64,000 nt of DNA. Source: an uncultured Clostridia bacterium (GTDB lineage: Bacteria > Bacillota > Clostridia > Christensenellales > Borkfalkiaceae). Each line of letters starts with the position of its first letter. The stretch's first letter is position 1. Location of the stretch: contig CAKQMB010000001.1 of assembly GCA_934254825.1 (NCBI GenBank), positions 186,001 to 250,000 of the forward strand, given 5' to 3'. The notes below the pieces were generated by a model. It worked only from the letters and a program-made list of their open reading frames with translations, was not told the DNA's origin and searched no databases. A program made the position numbers and the translations under genes. Shown in pieces: positions 50,435 to 58,974 of this stretch.

Positions 50435-52075
50435 TCAAAGCGGCAGATCCTTTTTGACGAATTTGATCGAACCCGCTATATACCCGATTATTCCGATACC
50501 CAAAAGTATCGCGAATTTCCAGACGAACGTCGTCGTTCCCTCCATAATCGAGATCACGTCGAACAGCGAAATAATCGTCGTGTAGTTGAAGTTGTTGAGC
50601 GCGGTGAGCCTTACGACGGACGGGATAACGGGGCTGCCGAAAAGTCCGAGCATAGCCGCGACGAGCGCGAAAATACTGAGTCCGCCGCCGATCGCCATAG
50701 AACGCTTGCTTCTGTCGAACCAGCAGGAAGTGAAGAAACACAATCCCGAAAGCGCGAGCAGAACGAGGAACGCGCCGACGTTAAGCAAAACGAGATTTCC
50801 GTAAGTAAGCGTGACGGTGTTTTTAACTATCGCAAGGCAAACGCAACCCGTTGCCGTCGTGAGCGAGAACATCGCTAAAAGCGAGCCTACGAGGAACACG
50901 CCTTGCGTGAACACGACGTCCTTTCTCTTGGTGGAAGTAGACAAAACGTAAGCCATCGAGCCGCTGTCCACCTGCCCCGAAATGAGGTTGTTGGAAGCCA
51001 TAATCATATAGATTATCGGAAGAAGCAGACCCGCGAGCTTATAGAAAATCGAACCTACGATAAGCGTGTAAAGATCGGCTTCGCCCACTTCTTTAAGCGC
51101 GGACGAAACTCCTTCGGGAAGCTCGGCTAAAAGACTTCCCGCGATGTCGTTTATAAACTCGCCTTTCTCGTCCATAAGCGCGGTTTTCTTCTCTGCGTAT
51201 TCCGTTTCGGTTATTTCGCCTTTTGAAAGCGCCGCATCGAGTTTTTCTATTTCGAGATCGTATCTGCCTTGGAACGTAACTATTATTTCCCGACCGATTT
51301 CGAAAACTCTGTCGTAAGTGTAACCGAACGAATCGAATTTTTCCTTGCTGACGCTGTACTCGGAAAGCGCGTCGCGGAGTTTATCCAGAGCCGCGTCGGT
51401 CGTCATATTGTAAGCGAGGAATACGGAAGCGTAAGTTTCCGCGCGTTCGTCTATATTCGCGAGATGCTCTTCGCCGTTTATAAACGCGCTTTCGTCCGCT
51501 ATATTTCCTATTATACCGTAGAGATATGTTAAATCAACGTAATTGTTTTTATATTTTTCGGGAAAATCGACGAACTCGGAACTTCCCGCCGCGATCGGAT
51601 AAAGAGTCGCCGCGACAAGCTCTAAAACCTCGTCCGAGTCGTCGGCGAATTCTTTCCCGTCGTTGGCTTTTTTAAGGTCTTCCTTCGCGCCCGCTATCGT
51701 TTCCGCTTTAAGCTGCGCGCCTACTTTTTCGCTTACGCTCGCCGCGGCGGCTTTGACGATTTCGAGATCGCTCGCGCCCGCAAGCTCGGCTTTTTTCTTC
51801 ATATATTCCGCGGGGAATTCGGCGGCGAAAAGCTCGTCGAAACGCTTCATTCCGTTTACCTGTCTGTAATAATAGTTTACCGCGCGTTTTTCCATCTGAG
51901 AATCGACTTCTTTCTGAATTATCGTGTCCTGAATGGAATCCTTGACCGAACTTATGTCGCCGTTGCCCGAAATAAGCATAACGCAGGCGAGCATAAAGCA
52001 CACGGCGAAAGTTATAATCGCCCACATCGTCCCGTTTGCTTTGCAGGACTGTTTGAATAACGCTTTACTGAACAT
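50435..52075 (-). CDS. ABC-2-type exporter permease
   Basis: 546 residues. Helix at about 20-40, a long outside region (about 45-330) and five to six membrane helices toward the C terminus (SGQVDSGSMAYVLSTSTKRKDVVFTQGVF is typical of ABC-2 permeases). Start overlaps the ATPase gene stop by 11 bp. Two ATPase genes lie upstream; they may pair with this one permease or form alternates. Confidence 0.88.
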   Translation of the reverse strand: MFSKALFKQSCKANGTMWAIITFAVCFMLACVMLISGNGDISSVKDSIQDTIIQKEVDSQMEKRAVNYYYRQVNGMKRFDELFAAEFPAEYMKKKAELAGASDLEIVKAAAASVSEKVGAQLKAETIAGAKEDLKKANDGKEFADDSDEVLELVAATLYPIAAGSSEFVDFPEKYKNNYVDLTYLYGIIGNIADESAFINGEEHLANIDERAETYASVFLAYNMTTDAALDKLRDALSEYSVSKEKFDSFGYTYDRVFEIGREIIVTFQGRYDLEIEKLDAALSKGEITETEYAEKKTALMDEKGEFINDIAGSLLAELPEGVSSALKEVGEADLYTLIVGSIFYKLAGLLLPIIYMIMASNNLISGQVDSGSMAYVLSTSTKRKDVVFTQGVFLVGSLLAMFSLTTATGCVCLAIVKNTVTLTYGNLVLLNVGAFLVLLALSGLCFFTSCWFDRSKRSMAIGGGLSIFALVAAMLGLFGSPVIPSVVRLTALNNFNYTTIISLFDVISIMEGTTTFVWKFAILLGIGIIGYIAGSIKFVKKDLPL

Positions 52076-53006
52076 TTTTATGCTCCTTTAATAATATCGT
52101 TTTGAAATGTTTTTCCAACGTGTAAGGTATTTCCGAAATAAACTTCACGTCGTAATTTTTAAGTGTTTTCAGAAGTTTAATCGCGTCTCCCGAAGGAATT
52201 TTTACCGTGACTTGCGAGTAAATATCTTGAAGTCTCGTCACGCCGTAATCCTCTTTTTGAAAACGCTTGTAATCTTCATCGCTTTTAAACTCTATCTTGA
52301 ATTCTCTTACCGCTCTGTCGGTTATAGAGTTCATGTCGCACACGTCGACGATTTTTCCGCCGTCTATCAGCGCGACTTTATCGCAGGTGCTTTCGAGTTC
52401 GTCGAAACCGTGGCTGCTCATAAGTATCGTCTTGCCCTTTTTATGCTCTTCCTTTATAATATCGAGGAAAGTTACTCGCATAAGCGGGTCGAGACCGGTC
52501 GTCGGCTCGTCGAGAATAATTATCGGCGAGTCGTTCATAAGCGCGGCGACGAGCGCGGTTTTCTGTTTCATGCCTTTGCTCATCCGCTTTAAATTCGCCC
52601 TCGGGTCGAGTTGAAGTCTTTCGATAAGCTCGTTTGCATAATCCATATTTTCAAGCCCTAAAAAGTCGGCTTGGCATTTAAGAAAATCTATACCCGTTTT
52701 CAGGTCGGGGAAAGCTATTTCGCCGGGAACGTAACCGATATATTTCGCGATTTCGCTCGAATGTTCCCACGAAGAAAGTCCGTTTACGGTAACTTCTCCG
52801 CCCGTAGGTTTTACAAAACCCAAAATGTTTCGTATCGTAGTGGTTTTGCCGCTTCCGTTCGTACCCGCATAGCCGAGCATTTCGCCCTTTCCGATATCGA
52901 GATCGAGATCGAAAATTCCTCTGCCCTCGCCATAGTCTTTCGTAAGATTTTTAAGGCTTATGACCGTTTCGGTTTTCTTTTCTTTTTCGTTGGTTTTATC
53001 GCTCAT
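52065..53006 (-). CDS. ABC exporter ATPase, second of two
   Basis: 313 residues: Walker A GTNGSGKTT, signature-region RMSKGMKQKTALV (variant LSGGQ), Walker B PIIILDEPTTGLDP, H-loop SSHGFDELE. The C-terminal 90 residues are the regulatory part of the BcrA/DrrA-type family. Start overlaps the first ATPase gene by 4 bp. Confidence 0.9.
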   Translation of the reverse strand: MSDKTNEKEKKTETVISLKNLTKDYGEGRGIFDLDLDIGKGEMLGYAGTNGSGKTTTIRNILGFVKPTGGEVTVNGLSSWEHSSEIAKYIGYVPGEIAFPDLKTGIDFLKCQADFLGLENMDYANELIERLQLDPRANLKRMSKGMKQKTALVAALMNDSPIIILDEPTTGLDPLMRVTFLDIIKEEHKKGKTILMSSHGFDELESTCDKVALIDGGKIVDVCDMNSITDRAVREFKIEFKSDEDYKRFQKEDYGVTRLQDIYSQVTVKIPSGDAIKLLKTLKNYDVKFISEIPYTLEKHFKTILLKEHKNVQ

Positions 53007-53935
53007 TTTATAGCCCCTCCGTAATCTCTGTCCTCTTTATAGAACTTCATAAAGTAATCTTCGAGAGACTCTTTTCTGTTGCCGAAAAACGTCGCGTCGC
53101 TGTCGGACAAAATGGCGATCAGCCCGTTTAAATCTTCGTCCTCTACGGAAAGATCGATTTTCGTTTTATCCGAATTTATTAGCTTATAACTTTTAAGTCC
53201 CGCGGCTTGTTTTTCGAATTTTTCCGCGCCATTTTCGGTTGCGAAAACCAAAGAATAGAATTTGCGCGAAGCGTGCTTCAAGTCGTTTGCGATAAACTCC
53301 GAAACGATCCGTCCGTCCTTTATTATCGCGATACGGTCGCATGTATTATCTATCTCGGAGAATATGTGGCTCGATAAAAGTATCGTTTTGCCGCGTTCCT
53401 TTTCCTCGTGAATAAATTCGACGAAACGCTCCTGCATAACGGGGTCGAGTCCGCTCGTCGGTTCGTCCAGAACAAGCACCTCGGGATCGGACATAAACGC
53501 CGAAACAACCGCAAGCTTTCTTTTAACGCCCAAACTCATTCTTTTCGTGTCGCCGCTCAGCTGTACCGACGAAAGCTCGAACATTTCAAGCATTCTTTCG
53601 AGCCGTTCGTTGTTATGAATACCCTGCAAATCGCGCATCATATTAAGGAATTCATAACCCGTAAGCCCTGCGGGCAAAGCAATCTCGCCCGGGATATACC
53701 CGACTTTATTCAAGACTTCGTAATATTTTTCGAAAGTGTTCTTTCCGAAAATCTTCGTTTCGCCTTTGTCGGGTTTGGAAAATCCCATAAGGTGTCGTAT
53801 CGTGGTGGACTTGCCCGCGCCGTTCGGACCTAAAAAGCCGAACACTTCGCCTTTATCGACATGAAGATTGACGTCGAAAACGCCTCTTCCCGAACCGTAA
53901 TCCTTGGTGAGATTTTCAACTTCGATAATTCGCAT
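53003..53935 (-). CDS. ABC exporter ATPase, first of two
   Basis: 310 residues: Walker A GPNGAGKST, signature-region RMSLGVKRKLAVV, Walker B VLVLDEPTSGLDP, H-loop SSHIFSEID. About half identical to the next gene, so a tandem duplicate; the pair may form a heterodimer. AAAGGAGG precedes ATG 53935. Divergent TetR gene at 54164 is the likely repressor. Confidence 0.9.
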   Translation of the reverse strand: MRIIEVENLTKDYGSGRGVFDVNLHVDKGEVFGFLGPNGAGKSTTIRHLMGFSKPDKGETKIFGKNTFEKYYEVLNKVGYIPGEIALPAGLTGYEFLNMMRDLQGIHNNERLERMLEMFELSSVQLSGDTKRMSLGVKRKLAVVSAFMSDPEVLVLDEPTSGLDPVMQERFVEFIHEEKERGKTILLSSHIFSEIDNTCDRIAIIKDGRIVSEFIANDLKHASRKFYSLVFATENGAEKFEKQAAGLKSYKLINSDKTKIDLSVEDEDLNGLIAILSDSDATFFGNRKESLEDYFMKFYKEDRDYGGAIK

Positions 53936-54028
53936 TTTTACCTCCTTTCGGGCGGCGGTATTTTTTCGTTCTTTGGTCGTCCTTTTAAAAACGATCGTTC
54001 TTCGCCCGAAATTATCACCTGATTTTTG

Positions 54029-54138
54029 TCAATGTTTTTTTGAACACTGTTGACATCTTTACAATGTCGGATTATAATAGAAAAAAAACAAAAAGGAAAG
54101 TACAGAAATGTTGCCATTGTCAAAATATTAACAATGTC
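54029..54138. promoter_or_regulatory. Cluster of ACAATGTC/GACATTGT half-sites, candidate TetR operators
   Basis: ACAATGTC at 54061-54068 and 54131-54138, the inverse-type CATTGTCA at about 54115, and GTCAATGTT at 54028-54036. CATTGT-10-ACAATG forms a dyad in the TetR leader. Confidence 0.55.
54050..54078 (+). promoter_or_regulatory. Promoter of the TetR gene
   Basis: TTGACA (54050-54055), 17 bp, TATAAT (54073-54078); an ACAATGTC half-site lies in the spacer. Confidence 0.85.
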
Positions 54139-54163
54139 AATGAAATTGTATAAAAAAGGATAA

Positions 54164-54739
54164 ATGAAGGCTCAAAACCTTAATAATTCGTCTAAAAAAA
54201 CAAGAAAAACAATTAAACGCGTTTTTGCGGAGATGTTGTCGGAGAAAAAAGAACTCGGAAAAGTAAGCGTAAGCGAGCTTTGCGCCCGCGCGGAGATCAG
54301 CCGCGGAACTTTTTACGCGCATTACGACGATATTTACGGCGTTGCGGAAGACTACGAAAACGAGCTTATCGAAAACTTTTTCGATAACGCGAGAATTCTT
54401 CAACCGACGAATATGGAAGAATTTATCGATTTGTTTTTCGAATATATGAAGCAAAATCACGACAGTTATAAAATGCTCTGCCGTTCGAACGATTTTATTT
54501 TCGCCGCGAAAAAGCTTACCACGATCGCCTGCAATAAGTTTTACGAGCTTTGCCTTGCCGACAAACGCATTGCGGACAGAAATCTGCTTTTTCTCGATAT
54601 CAGTATATTTGTCGACGGAATTACTTGCGAATACGTTAAAATGTGCCGAAATTATACTTCGGTCACTCTGGAAGAACTGTTCGAATTTACGAAAATATGG
54701 TTTCGTTCGTTTGCGGCTCGCCGCGCCCCGTCGGTCTGA
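54164..54739 (+). CDS. TetR-family regulator
   Basis: 191 residues: N-terminal HTH (about 12-58; TIKRVFAEMLSEKKELGKVSVSELCARAEISRGTFYAHYDD) and a helical ligand/dimer domain of the TetR_C_7-like kind. It is divergent from the ABC exporter operon and its promoter region carries repeated half-sites, so autorepression and control of the exporter are inferred. Confidence 0.9.
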   Translation: MKAQNLNNSSKKTRKTIKRVFAEMLSEKKELGKVSVSELCARAEISRGTFYAHYDDIYGVAEDYENELIENFFDNARILQPTNMEEFIDLFFEYMKQNHDSYKMLCRSNDFIFAAKKLTTIACNKFYELCLADKRIADRNLLFLDISIFVDGITCEYVKMCRNYTSVTLEELFEFTKIWFRSFAARRAPSV

Positions 54740-54755
54740 AATTTTTTCTCCTCAC

Positions 54756-54803
54756 GCCTTCGCTCTTTTGAAAAAACAGCGGCGAACGCCGACGAAGGAG
54801 GAC
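54756..54803 (+). repeat. REP1 dispersed repeat copy c
   Basis: More decayed copy: GCCTTCGCTCTTTTGAAAA..., then GGCGAACGCCGAC and GAAGGAGGAC. Confidence 0.65.
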
Positions 54804-54853
54804 AAAACACTGATTACCGCAAGGAAAACCGTTGCATAAGCAATAAAATACAA

Positions 54854-54876
54854 GGGGGCGAACAATGTTCGCCCCC
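54854..54876. repeat. REP2 palindrome copy c
   Basis: GGGGGCGAACAATGTTCGCC plus CCC, a perfect palindrome with T-run after it; may end the TetR transcript. Confidence 0.75.
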
Positions 54877-54979
54877 TTTTTATAATAAATTATCCGTATA
54901 AACTTTTTTATTTTTTTTGTTATGATTTTTGCACAAAAGTTTAATTTTAAAAAGTTTGTGCGTTTTTGAGTATAAACTT

Positions 54980-55008
54980 TTGACTTTTCATATTTTATGT
55001 GTTATAAT
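54980..55008 (+). promoter_or_regulatory. Promoter of the DUF4143 ATPase gene
   Basis: TTGACT (54980-54985), 17 bp, TATAAT (55003-55008); GGAGAA binding site follows. Confidence 0.75.
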
Positions 55009-55037
55009 TTCGACATATAAAAAGGAGAAATCGCTTT

Positions 55038-56351
55038 ATGTTATTCGATAAAGAATTGAAAAAACGCGATATATACTTAAATCGACTTATTTCGTTTCAG
55101 GATACCGAACCCGTTAAAGTTATCACGGGCGTCCGCCGTTGCGGTAAATCAAAATTGCTCGATTTGATGATTCAACATCTTCTCAAAACGGGAATACTCC
55201 CCGAACAAATCGTTAAGATGAATTTTGAATCTCATAATTACGACGATTTCGATTACAAATCTTTTTACGAATATGTAAAACAAAAATGCCTGCCGAAAAA
55301 AAGAATGTATTTCTTTTTCGATGAATTGCAACGGATAGACAGTTGGGAAAACGCCGTCAATGCTTTTCGCGTCGATTTCGATTGCGATATTTACATTACC
55401 GGTTCTAACGCTTATCTTTTATCGTCCGAATATTCCACTTACCTTTCAGGCAGATATGTGGAAATAAAAATGTTGCCTTTATCCTTTTCGGAATTTATTT
55501 ATTTCCATAATTTTTCCGTTAAAGAATCAAAAGACTTGTTAGGCAACACAAAAAAACAGGTCTACGCCCCCGACGGTAACATATACGATATTTCCGAACT
55601 TTTTCAGGCTTTTTTACGTTTCGGCGGTATGCCGAGCCTTGCAGATACCGGATTGGATCAGGAAAAAGCCGACGCACTACTCGACAGTATTTACACGACT
55701 GTGTTAGTCAGAGATATTCTGCAACGCGACTTACGAAAAGGCGAGAAAAAAATAACCGATCCGGCTTTACTTGAAAAAATCGCGAGATTTCTTGCCGATA
55801 ATATCGGAAATGTAACCTCTTTAACGTCGGTATCGAACACTCTGTCAAGTTCCAAAGCAATCGAAAATACAAAACTAAAACCGGGGGTGCATACCGTTCA
55901 GGATTACGTTACCGCACTGCAACAATCTTATTTCTTCTACAAAGCAAAACGTTTTGATATCAAGGGAAAAGATTATCTGAAAACGCTCGAAAAATACTAC
56001 ATTGTCGACCCCGGGCTTCGCAATTATTTACTCGGCTACGGTAAAGGAGACCGCGGAAGGTTACTCGAAAATATCGTTTACTTTGAACTTTTAAAACGCG
56101 GTTATCAGGTATATATCGGTAAAATTGACAATTACGAGATAGATTTCCGCGCAACAAAGACAAACGAAACGATATATATACAAGTTACCGAAAGCATTCA
56201 ATCGGAAGAAACTCGTGAAAGAGAGCTTCGTCCGTTACAACGTATCAATGATAATTACCCCAAAATTATCTTATCTATGGATCGAGACCTGACTTCTTCC
56301 TATGACGGAATACTTTCTCTTAATCTTATCGACTGGTTGCTGGACGATTAA
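55038..56351 (+). CDS. AAA_14/DUF4143 ATP-binding protein
   Basis: 437 residues: Walker A ITGVRRCGKSKLL (about 30-41), Walker B MYFFFDELQRI (about 91-101), ITGSNAYLLS sensor-like block, then DUF4143 C-terminal half with a PD-(D/E)XK-like segment (NIVYFELLKRGYQVYIGKIDNYEIDF). Common in bacteria of the gut and archaea, often mobile and of unknown role. Lower GC than the neighbours suggests transfer. Confidence 0.88.
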   Translation: MLFDKELKKRDIYLNRLISFQDTEPVKVITGVRRCGKSKLLDLMIQHLLKTGILPEQIVKMNFESHNYDDFDYKSFYEYVKQKCLPKKRMYFFFDELQRIDSWENAVNAFRVDFDCDIYITGSNAYLLSSEYSTYLSGRYVEIKMLPLSFSEFIYFHNFSVKESKDLLGNTKKQVYAPDGNIYDISELFQAFLRFGGMPSLADTGLDQEKADALLDSIYTTVLVRDILQRDLRKGEKKITDPALLEKIARFLADNIGNVTSLTSVSNTLSSSKAIENTKLKPGVHTVQDYVTALQQSYFFYKAKRFDIKGKDYLKTLEKYYIVDPGLRNYLLGYGKGDRGRLLENIVYFELLKRGYQVYIGKIDNYEIDFRATKTNETIYIQVTESIQSEETRERELRPLQRINDNYPKIILSMDRDLTSSYDGILSLNLIDWLLDD

Positions 56352-56403
56352 CCCATTTAAAGAGCGCCGAAAATTTAAATCGCAGGTCTTGCCCGAGAAA
56401 AAA

Positions 56404-56613
56404 TCAATTCAGACGCTTGAACGGGCGGAAAATCGCCGCGAACGTGAGAAGAAAGTTCGCGCATACGCCCGCAACGACATAAAACGCGCGTATCCAAAAT
56501 CCGCCGTAACCCAAAAGCCATTCGAGAGGATTGAAACCCGTAAATCCCTCCACGCTTACGTTAAAAACGGCTATCATAACTATTACAAACGAAAAAATTG
56601 CCGAGGCTTTCAT
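56404..56613 (-). CDS. Small two-helix membrane protein, DUF378-like
   Basis: 69 residues with membrane segments at about 5-22 and 40-60 and the pattern NxxxxGFxGFNPLEWLLG ... RAFYVVAGV, which resembles DUF378. ATG 56613 lies in the loop of a strong hairpin (56597-56632) and no Shine-Dalgarno is seen, which lowers confidence in expression. Confidence 0.55.
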   Translation of the reverse strand: MKASAIFSFVIVMIAVFNVSVEGFTGFNPLEWLLGYGGFWIRAFYVVAGVCANFLLTFAAIFRPFKRLN

Positions 56614-56632
56614 AATAAAAGCTTCGGCAATT
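56597..56632. other. Hairpin enclosing the start codon of the DUF378-like gene
   Basis: AATTGCCGAGGCTTT pairs with AAAGCTTCGGCAATT (one mismatch). The right side is followed by TCTTATTTTTTT, so it can also end rightward transcription from the ATPase gene. Confidence 0.65.
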
Positions 56633-56820
56633 CTTATTTTTTTATTCGACTTATTTCTAAAACAAAATCGGTATCGAGTAACCGCCCAAAATAGCGTATA
56701 TTACAAATATCCACAGAAATACAGCAAGTACAGACACTACGATTTCCGTAATAAATCCGATAAGCGCGCCTTTCCCCGATTTTATTTGAAAATTCGTTTA
56801 TTGAATGCCGAACAAAGAAA
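56633..56820. other. Region with a possible short membrane-peptide remnant
   Basis: Leftward, a frame of about 40 codons (TEIVVSVLAVFLWIFVIYAI) would be one membrane helix but has no start codon or binding site after the preceding stop. It is noted as a possible gene remnant. Confidence 0.25.
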
Positions 56821-56864
56821 AACCGCCCGAAACCGCGGATTTAAATCCGTGGTTTCGGGCGGGA
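56821..56864 (-). terminator. Terminator of the 86-residue gene
   Basis: CCGCCCGAAACC(G/A)CGGATTT pairs with its inverse; the leftward strand continues TTTTTCTTTG. Confidence 0.8.
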
Positions 56865-56882
56865 ATTAAACAAAAATACAAA

Positions 56883-57143
56883 TTATCTGTCGAGATTTTC
56901 GACGACGAGCTTATCGAAGTCAACGTTTTCGACAAAGTCGGACGGAAGAAAATTGACGTGATTATACTTCGCGAAATTCATTATGTGATGGCGAATGATA
57001 AGAGGCGTCGCCGCGTCGAGCGCGTAACACCCCTCGGAAATATACTCGTCGAAAGATGCATAAGTAAATTTTTCGTCGTGAGAGACTGTCGTTTGCTTTT
57101 CTATTTTATTATCCTTAATAATTTTGAACCAAAGTTTTACCAT
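56883..57143 (-). CDS. Small conserved-looking protein, leaderless
   Basis: 86 residues, WFKIIKDNKI ... EYISEGCYALDAATPLI ... FLPSDFVENVDFDKLVVENL. I recall similar small proteins in gut Clostridia but know of no function. A -10 box ends six bases before ATG 57143 and there is no binding site, so translation is probably leaderless. Confidence 0.75.
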   Translation of the reverse strand: MVKLWFKIIKDNKIEKQTTVSHDEKFTYASFDEYISEGCYALDAATPLIIRHHIMNFAKYNHVNFLPSDFVENVDFDKLVVENLDR

Positions 57144-57149
57144 ATCGGC

Positions 57150-57178
57150 ATTATAACATTATTTCAAAAAAATTACAA
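57150..57178 (-). promoter_or_regulatory. Leaderless promoter of the 86-residue gene
   Basis: Leftward TTGTAA (57178-57173), 17 bp, TATAAT (57155-57150), six bases, ATG. Confidence 0.75.
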
Positions 57179-57231
57179 GGTTTTTAACGTTTTCCGCTTG
57201 TGAAATCCAAACGATTTTTCGCCTGCCGAAC

Positions 57232-58185
57232 TTAAAGCCGCTTGCCGCTCGTCGCGCTCTGATACATCACGAAATACCCGTCGCCTTTTAAATTGAACGG
57301 CGAAGTCGGGATAAAAGAACAATATCCGCTAACTCCGTCGGGTTTTTCGCCGTATCTTCCCGGCGCGCCGTAACAAACGTATTTCGGCGTTTTGTTTTCG
57401 TAAATCACCCCTACGGCGTAATATTTTTCCCCGTCGTAACAAACTCTCGCCCATCGGCTTTCGCCGACCATATCTTCGAGGGCTTTTTCGCGCGGAAAAT
57501 CTTTAAAAATTTCGTTTACGTCTTTTCGGATTTTCTCAAAGAAAAAACCGCGCGCTTCATTTTCAGAGTTAAAAGCGCCGTTTGTCTTTTCTTCTTCTTT
57601 TCCGAACAATTTCTCATCAGCTCCGTCATTTTCAGTCTCTTCGCCGCTAACACTTTTCACCTTCAAGTTTTCTTTGTCTACGTCTTCATACTCGTAATAA
57701 TTCTCTTCCGCGATCATTTCGTCGTCGTAATCTTCTGTTTTTCCGCGCGTTCCTTCATCTTCCTTCTCGCCGTGAAAACCCGTCGATCCGTTTGCGAGCG
57801 CGTCGGAGAAAAAATACGTCTCCGCATATAAAAGCACCTCCTTTGCCGTCATTCCGTTTGATGAAAAAGTGCCGTATAAGTCGATTATCGCCTTGTTTTC
57901 GGTAACAAAGACAACAGCCGTCGCGCCGACGTCGTTTTCGTTCAACACAGAAAACTCCCCGCCGGACAGATCGAACATCTGAAAAAAAGGCGGAATGTTA
58001 CCCTCTAAAAAGTAGTAATAATCCCCGCCCGTTCTGTTATAAAGTCCGCAAACGGAGAGGTTTACGACCTTTCTTCCGTCCGCGGTTTTTATTCTCGCCA
58101 CCGCTCTCGAATTCTCGTTTACTTCCCCGCCCGTTTCCGTATTTTCAAAAACGGGTCTTAAAAGAGCGACTTTCACGTTTTTCAT
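57232..58185 (-). CDS. Protein of unknown function with acidic central linker
   Basis: 317 residues. N-terminal beta-rich domain (about 1-120), a Glu/Asp-rich low-complexity linker (about 140-205), and a C-terminal domain with WARVCYDGEKYYAVGVIYE, PKYVCYGAPGRYG and YCSFIPTSPFNLKGDGYFVMYQ. No family name can be given. No signal peptide. GGAGA precedes ATG 58185. Confidence 0.7.
   Translation of the reverse strand: MKNVKVALLRPVFENTETGGEVNENSRAVARIKTADGRKVVNLSVCGLYNRTGGDYYYFLEGNIPPFFQMFDLSGGEFSVLNENDVGATAVVFVTENKAIIDLYGTFSSNGMTAKEVLLYAETYFFSDALANGSTGFHGEKEDEGTRGKTEDYDDEMIAEENYYEYEDVDKENLKVKSVSGEETENDGADEKLFGKEEEKTNGAFNSENEARGFFFEKIRKDVNEIFKDFPREKALEDMVGESRWARVCYDGEKYYAVGVIYENKTPKYVCYGAPGRYGEKPDGVSGYCSFIPTSPFNLKGDGYFVMYQSATSGKRL
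57877..57890 (+). repeat. Dispersed 14-bp word, copy 8 (inside the 57.2-kb gene, antisense)
   Basis: TAAGTCGATTATCG, preceded by GTA. Confidence 0.7.
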
Positions 58186-58303
58186 CTCTATAAGGTCTCC
58201 TTTATTATATATTACATAATCGCAAATAAAATGACGATTACAATCGAATTTGCTCTTTTTTTGAACTTTTTCTTCTTCGCGGCGCGCTACCTCTTTAATC
58301 CGA

Positions 58304-58332
58304 TTGACTTAATTTAAAAAAAATGGTATATT
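58304..58332 (+). promoter_or_regulatory. Promoter of pyrR
   Basis: TTGACT (58304-58309), 17 bp, TATATT (58327-58332). Confidence 0.6.
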
Positions 58333-58352
58333 TTTCCGCGAGAGGTAGAAAA

Positions 58353-58877
58353 ATGAAGCTTAAAAATCTGCTTTTTGACGAAATTGCCGTCAAAAGAGCT
58401 TTGACCCGTCTTTCATACGAAATAATCGAACGCAGTCAGAATATAGAAAACACCGTTTTGATCGGCATAAAAACGCGCGGCGTTCCGCTTGCCAAAATAA
58501 TTGCCGAAAATCTCGACAAAAACTCGGGCGTGAACGTTCCCGTTTTAGAGCTTGACATAACCCATTACCGCGACGACGTTAAAAGGGAAATCACCGTTTC
58601 GGACACTCTTAAACGCGAAGACGTAGAGGGAAAGGACGTAATTTTAGTCGACGACGTTCTTTTCACGGGGCGCACTACCCGCGCCGCTATCGACGCCGTT
58701 TTCTCCGCGGGGCGCGCAAGCAGCATAAAACTTGCGGTACTTGTGGACAGAGGACACAGAGAACTTCCGATAAGAGCCGATTTCGTAGGCAAAAACGTTC
58801 CCTCGTCCTTAAAGGAAAAAATCGTCGTAAAACTCAGCGAGACTGACGGCGAAACGAGCGTGGGAATTTACGAATAA
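58353..58877 (+). CDS. pyrR: PyrR pyrimidine attenuator protein / uracil phosphoribosyltransferase
   Basis: 174 residues from ATG 58353 (GAGAGGT upstream); the frame to 58323 runs into the promoter. PRPP loop VILVDDVLFTGRTTR (about 96-110), LIGIKTRGVPLA, and VLVDRGHRELPIRADFVGKN match PyrR. In Bacillota it binds pyr leader RNA when UMP is high and attenuates transcription. No pyr biosynthetic gene is next to it. Confidence 0.93.
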   Translation: MKLKNLLFDEIAVKRALTRLSYEIIERSQNIENTVLIGIKTRGVPLAKIIAENLDKNSGVNVPVLELDITHYRDDVKREITVSDTLKREDVEGKDVILVDDVLFTGRTTRAAIDAVFSAGRASSIKLAVLVDRGHRELPIRADFVGKNVPSSLKEKIVVKLSETDGETSVGIYE

Positions 58878-58891
58878 CCGTTAAAACACGC

Positions 58892-58905
58892 CGTTAATCG
58901 ACTTA
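58892..58905 (-). repeat. Dispersed 14-bp word, copy 9
   Basis: CGTTAATCGACTTA, intergenic, 15 bases after pyrR, extended TAGGC. Confidence 0.7.
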
Positions 58906-58929
58906 TAGGCACATATTTGCATTTTATTT

Positions 58930-58957
58930 ACGGAGAGCGATCGGCTCTCCGTTTTTT
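58930..58957. terminator. Terminator between pyrR and spoIVFB
   Basis: ACGGAGAGC, GATC, GGCTCTCCGT, then TTTTTTG on the rightward strand. Confidence 0.85.
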
Positions 58958-58974
58958 GTTTTTCGATGTGGATC

